Source of the DNA: Aquabacter sp. | GTDB lineage: Bacteria > Pseudomonadota > Alphaproteobacteria > Rhizobiales > Xanthobacteraceae | NCBI GenBank assembly: GCA_030147645.1 | Contig: JASBUY010000396.1 | Location: 1 to 8,110, forward strand | Direction: 5' to 3' | DNA length: 8,110 bases | Shown: positions 7,144 through 8,110 of the stretch, one piece after another | How the letters are laid out: every line of letters starts with the position of its first letter | Numbering within the stretch: the first letter of the stretch is position 1 | Program-made: the position numbers and the translations under genes | Notes under the pieces: model-generated | What the model saw: the letters and a program-made list of their open reading frames with translations, nothing else | The model's database searches: none | Told to the model about the DNA's origin: nothing

Positions 7144-7179
7144 CCGGAAACTGAGCTGGGCCGCGGGCACTGTTTCCGG
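7144..7179. repeat. 8-bp inverted repeat upstream of proA
   Basis: CCGGAAAC at 7144-7151 and its exact reverse complement GTTTCCGG at 7172-7179 flank a 20-base GC-rich centre. A third TTCCGG lies at 7082-7087. The dyad lies about 77 bases before the proA start and about 150 bases before the divergent FG-GAP gene. It could be an operator for either gene or an RNA stem in a proA leader. It lacks a T run, so a terminator is unlikely. Confidence 0.45.
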
Positions 7180-7255
7180 CCCCCGGCGGCTTGCTATGAG
7201 GTGTTTGAAGCCGCGCGCCCGGGCGCAGGCGCATGTTTTGTCAAGAGTCTGTACT

Positions 7256-8110
7256 ATGTCCGCCTCAAACGTTGTCCGAGCGGCCCCCTCTCGTCCCACA
7301 GACGGCACCGCGCCGCCCTCGGATATAGACGGCGCGATGCAGGAGATGGGCCGACGCGCCCGCGCGGCAGGCCGGACGTTGGCGATCGCCCCGGAAGAAC
7401 AGAAGACAAGGGCGCTCAGGGCGGCATCCTCCGCCATTCGCGCCGCCGCGCCCAACATCCTGGCAGCCAATGCGCATGACCTCGAGCGCGCTCGCGCCGA
7501 TGGCATGAGTGCCGCCTTCCTTGATCGGCTGGCGCTGGATTCCAAGCGGGTGGATGCCATCGCGGCGGGCGTCGAGATGGTGGCGAACCTGGCGGACCCC
7601 GTAGGCGCCGTGACCGAGCGATGGACTCGGCCGAACGGCCTCGTCATCGAGAGGGTCCGCACGCCGCTCGGCGTGATCGGCGTCATTTACGAAAGCCGGC
7701 CCAATGTCACCGCGGACGCGGCGGCGCTGTGCGTGCGCGCGGGCAATGCCGTGATCCTGCGGGGCGGCTCGGACAGCCTGCTCTCGTCTGGGGCCATTCA
7801 CACGGCCTTTGTCGCTGGCCTTCTGGAGGCCGGTCTTCCGGCCGATGCGGTGCAATTCGTCCCCTTCGCGGACCGCGCCGCCGTGGGTGCCATGCTGTCG
7901 GGGTTGGGCGGCAGCATCGATGTGATCGTTCCGCGTGGCGGCAAGGGGCTGGTGGGCCGGGTGCAGCGCGAGGCGAGGGTGCCCGTCTTCGCCCATCTGG
8001 ACGGCATCGTTCACGTCTATGTCCATTCCGCCGCCGATCTCGACATGGCCAAGACCGTGCTTTTGAACGCGAAGATGCGCCGCACCGGCATCTGCGGAGC
8101 GGCTGAGACG
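7256..8110 (+). CDS. proA: Glutamate-5-semialdehyde dehydrogenase, 5' part
   Basis: ProA (gamma-glutamyl phosphate reductase) reduces L-glutamyl-5-phosphate with NADPH to glutamate-5-semialdehyde, the step after ProB. Translation from ATG 7256 is open for 285 codons to the window edge, about two thirds of the usual 420 or so residues. Recognisable family segments include LAANAHDLERARADGM, DRLALDSKRVDAIAAGV, the nucleotide-binding-side PLGVIGVIYESRPNVTADA, AVILRGGSDS, DVIVPRGGKGLV and PVFAHLDGIVHVYV. The window stops just after RRTGICGAAET, which holds the catalytic cysteine (about residue 280). The ATG is preceded by AAGAG with eight bases spacing, a moderate ribosome-binding site. An alternative ATG at 7337 would remove 27 poorly conserved residues. 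Unlike the common adjacent proB-proA arrangement, it is separated from proB by 1136 bases containing an opposite-strand gene, so it probably has its own promoter. Confidence 0.96.
   Translation, partial: MSASNVVRAAPSRPTDGTAPPSDIDGAMQEMGRRARAAGRTLAIAPEEQKTRALRAASSAIRAAAPNILAANAHDLERARADGMSAAFLDRLALDSKRVDAIAAGVEMVANLADPVGAVTERWTRPNGLVIERVRTPLGVIGVIYESRPNVTADAAALCVRAGNAVILRGGSDSLLSSGAIHTAFVAGLLEAGLPADAVQFVPFADRAAVGAMLSGLGGSIDVIVPRGGKGLVGRVQREARVPVFAHLDGIVHVYVHSAADLDMAKTVLLNAKMRRTGICGAAET

Noticed and set aside
7215..7226. 12-base palindrome GCGCCCGGGCGC upstream of proA
   Set aside because: It is pure G and C with no loop, and such palindromes are expected by chance in DNA of this composition. 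No T run follows that would make a terminator.
7238..7257. TTGTCA and TACTAT as a promoter just before proA
   Set aside because: The spacing is only eight bases and the second hexamer overlaps the start codon, so it cannot be a standard sigma-70 promoter for this gene.
6751..7686. 311-codon minus-strand open frame across the proA upstream region
   Set aside because: It overlaps both the FG-GAP gene and proA in other frames, which have clear domain support. Its translation is Ser/Arg/Ala-rich and unrecognisable.

Overview
The window is GC-rich chromosomal DNA with dense, short-spaced genes. The protein sequences (PriA, ObgE, ProB, ProA) look alphaproteobacterial, most like Hyphomicrobiales such as the Xanthobacter/Azorhizobium group. 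That placement is an inference from general resemblance and composition; no rRNA or other phylogenetic marker is present. No phage, transposon, CRISPR, tRNA or rRNA was seen.

Layout, left to right. (1) 1-222 (+): C-terminal end of an HpcH/HpaI-family class II aldolase, cut by the window edge. (2) 260-628 (-): small membrane protein of unknown function with about three membrane segments, tail-to-tail with the aldolase. (3) 629-1012: a 384-base spacer between divergent genes, with no convincing gene but three compact perfect hairpins. (4) 1013-1540 (+): GNAT acetyltransferase. (5) 1572-3743 (-): complete priA, the primosomal replication-restart helicase. (6) 3837-4874 (+): complete obgE, a ribosome-associated GTPase, divergent from priA across 93 bases. 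(7) 4989-6119 (+): complete proB, glutamate 5-kinase, with a GTG start. (8) 6143-6997 (-): a secreted FG-GAP/VCBS-repeat protein lying against the direction of the proline genes. (9) 6998-7255: a 258-base spacer with an inverted repeat. (10) 7256-8110 (+): 5' two thirds of proA, glutamate-5-semialdehyde dehydrogenase, cut by the window edge just after the catalytic cysteine motif.

Functionally the right half is an obgE-proB-proA neighbourhood. ProB and ProA carry out the first two steps of proline synthesis (glutamate to glutamyl-5-phosphate to glutamate-5-semialdehyde), and ObgE couples ribosome assembly to GTP/ppGpp status. The unusual point is that proB and proA are separated by about 1.1 kb holding an opposite-strand exported protein, so proA probably needs its own promoter. 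PriA sits back-to-back with obgE. I found no evidence of a new multi-gene system. The most useful leads are the split proBA pair with its FG-GAP gene, the Asn-to-Ser change in the ObgE G4 motif, and two intergenic regions with inverted repeats.
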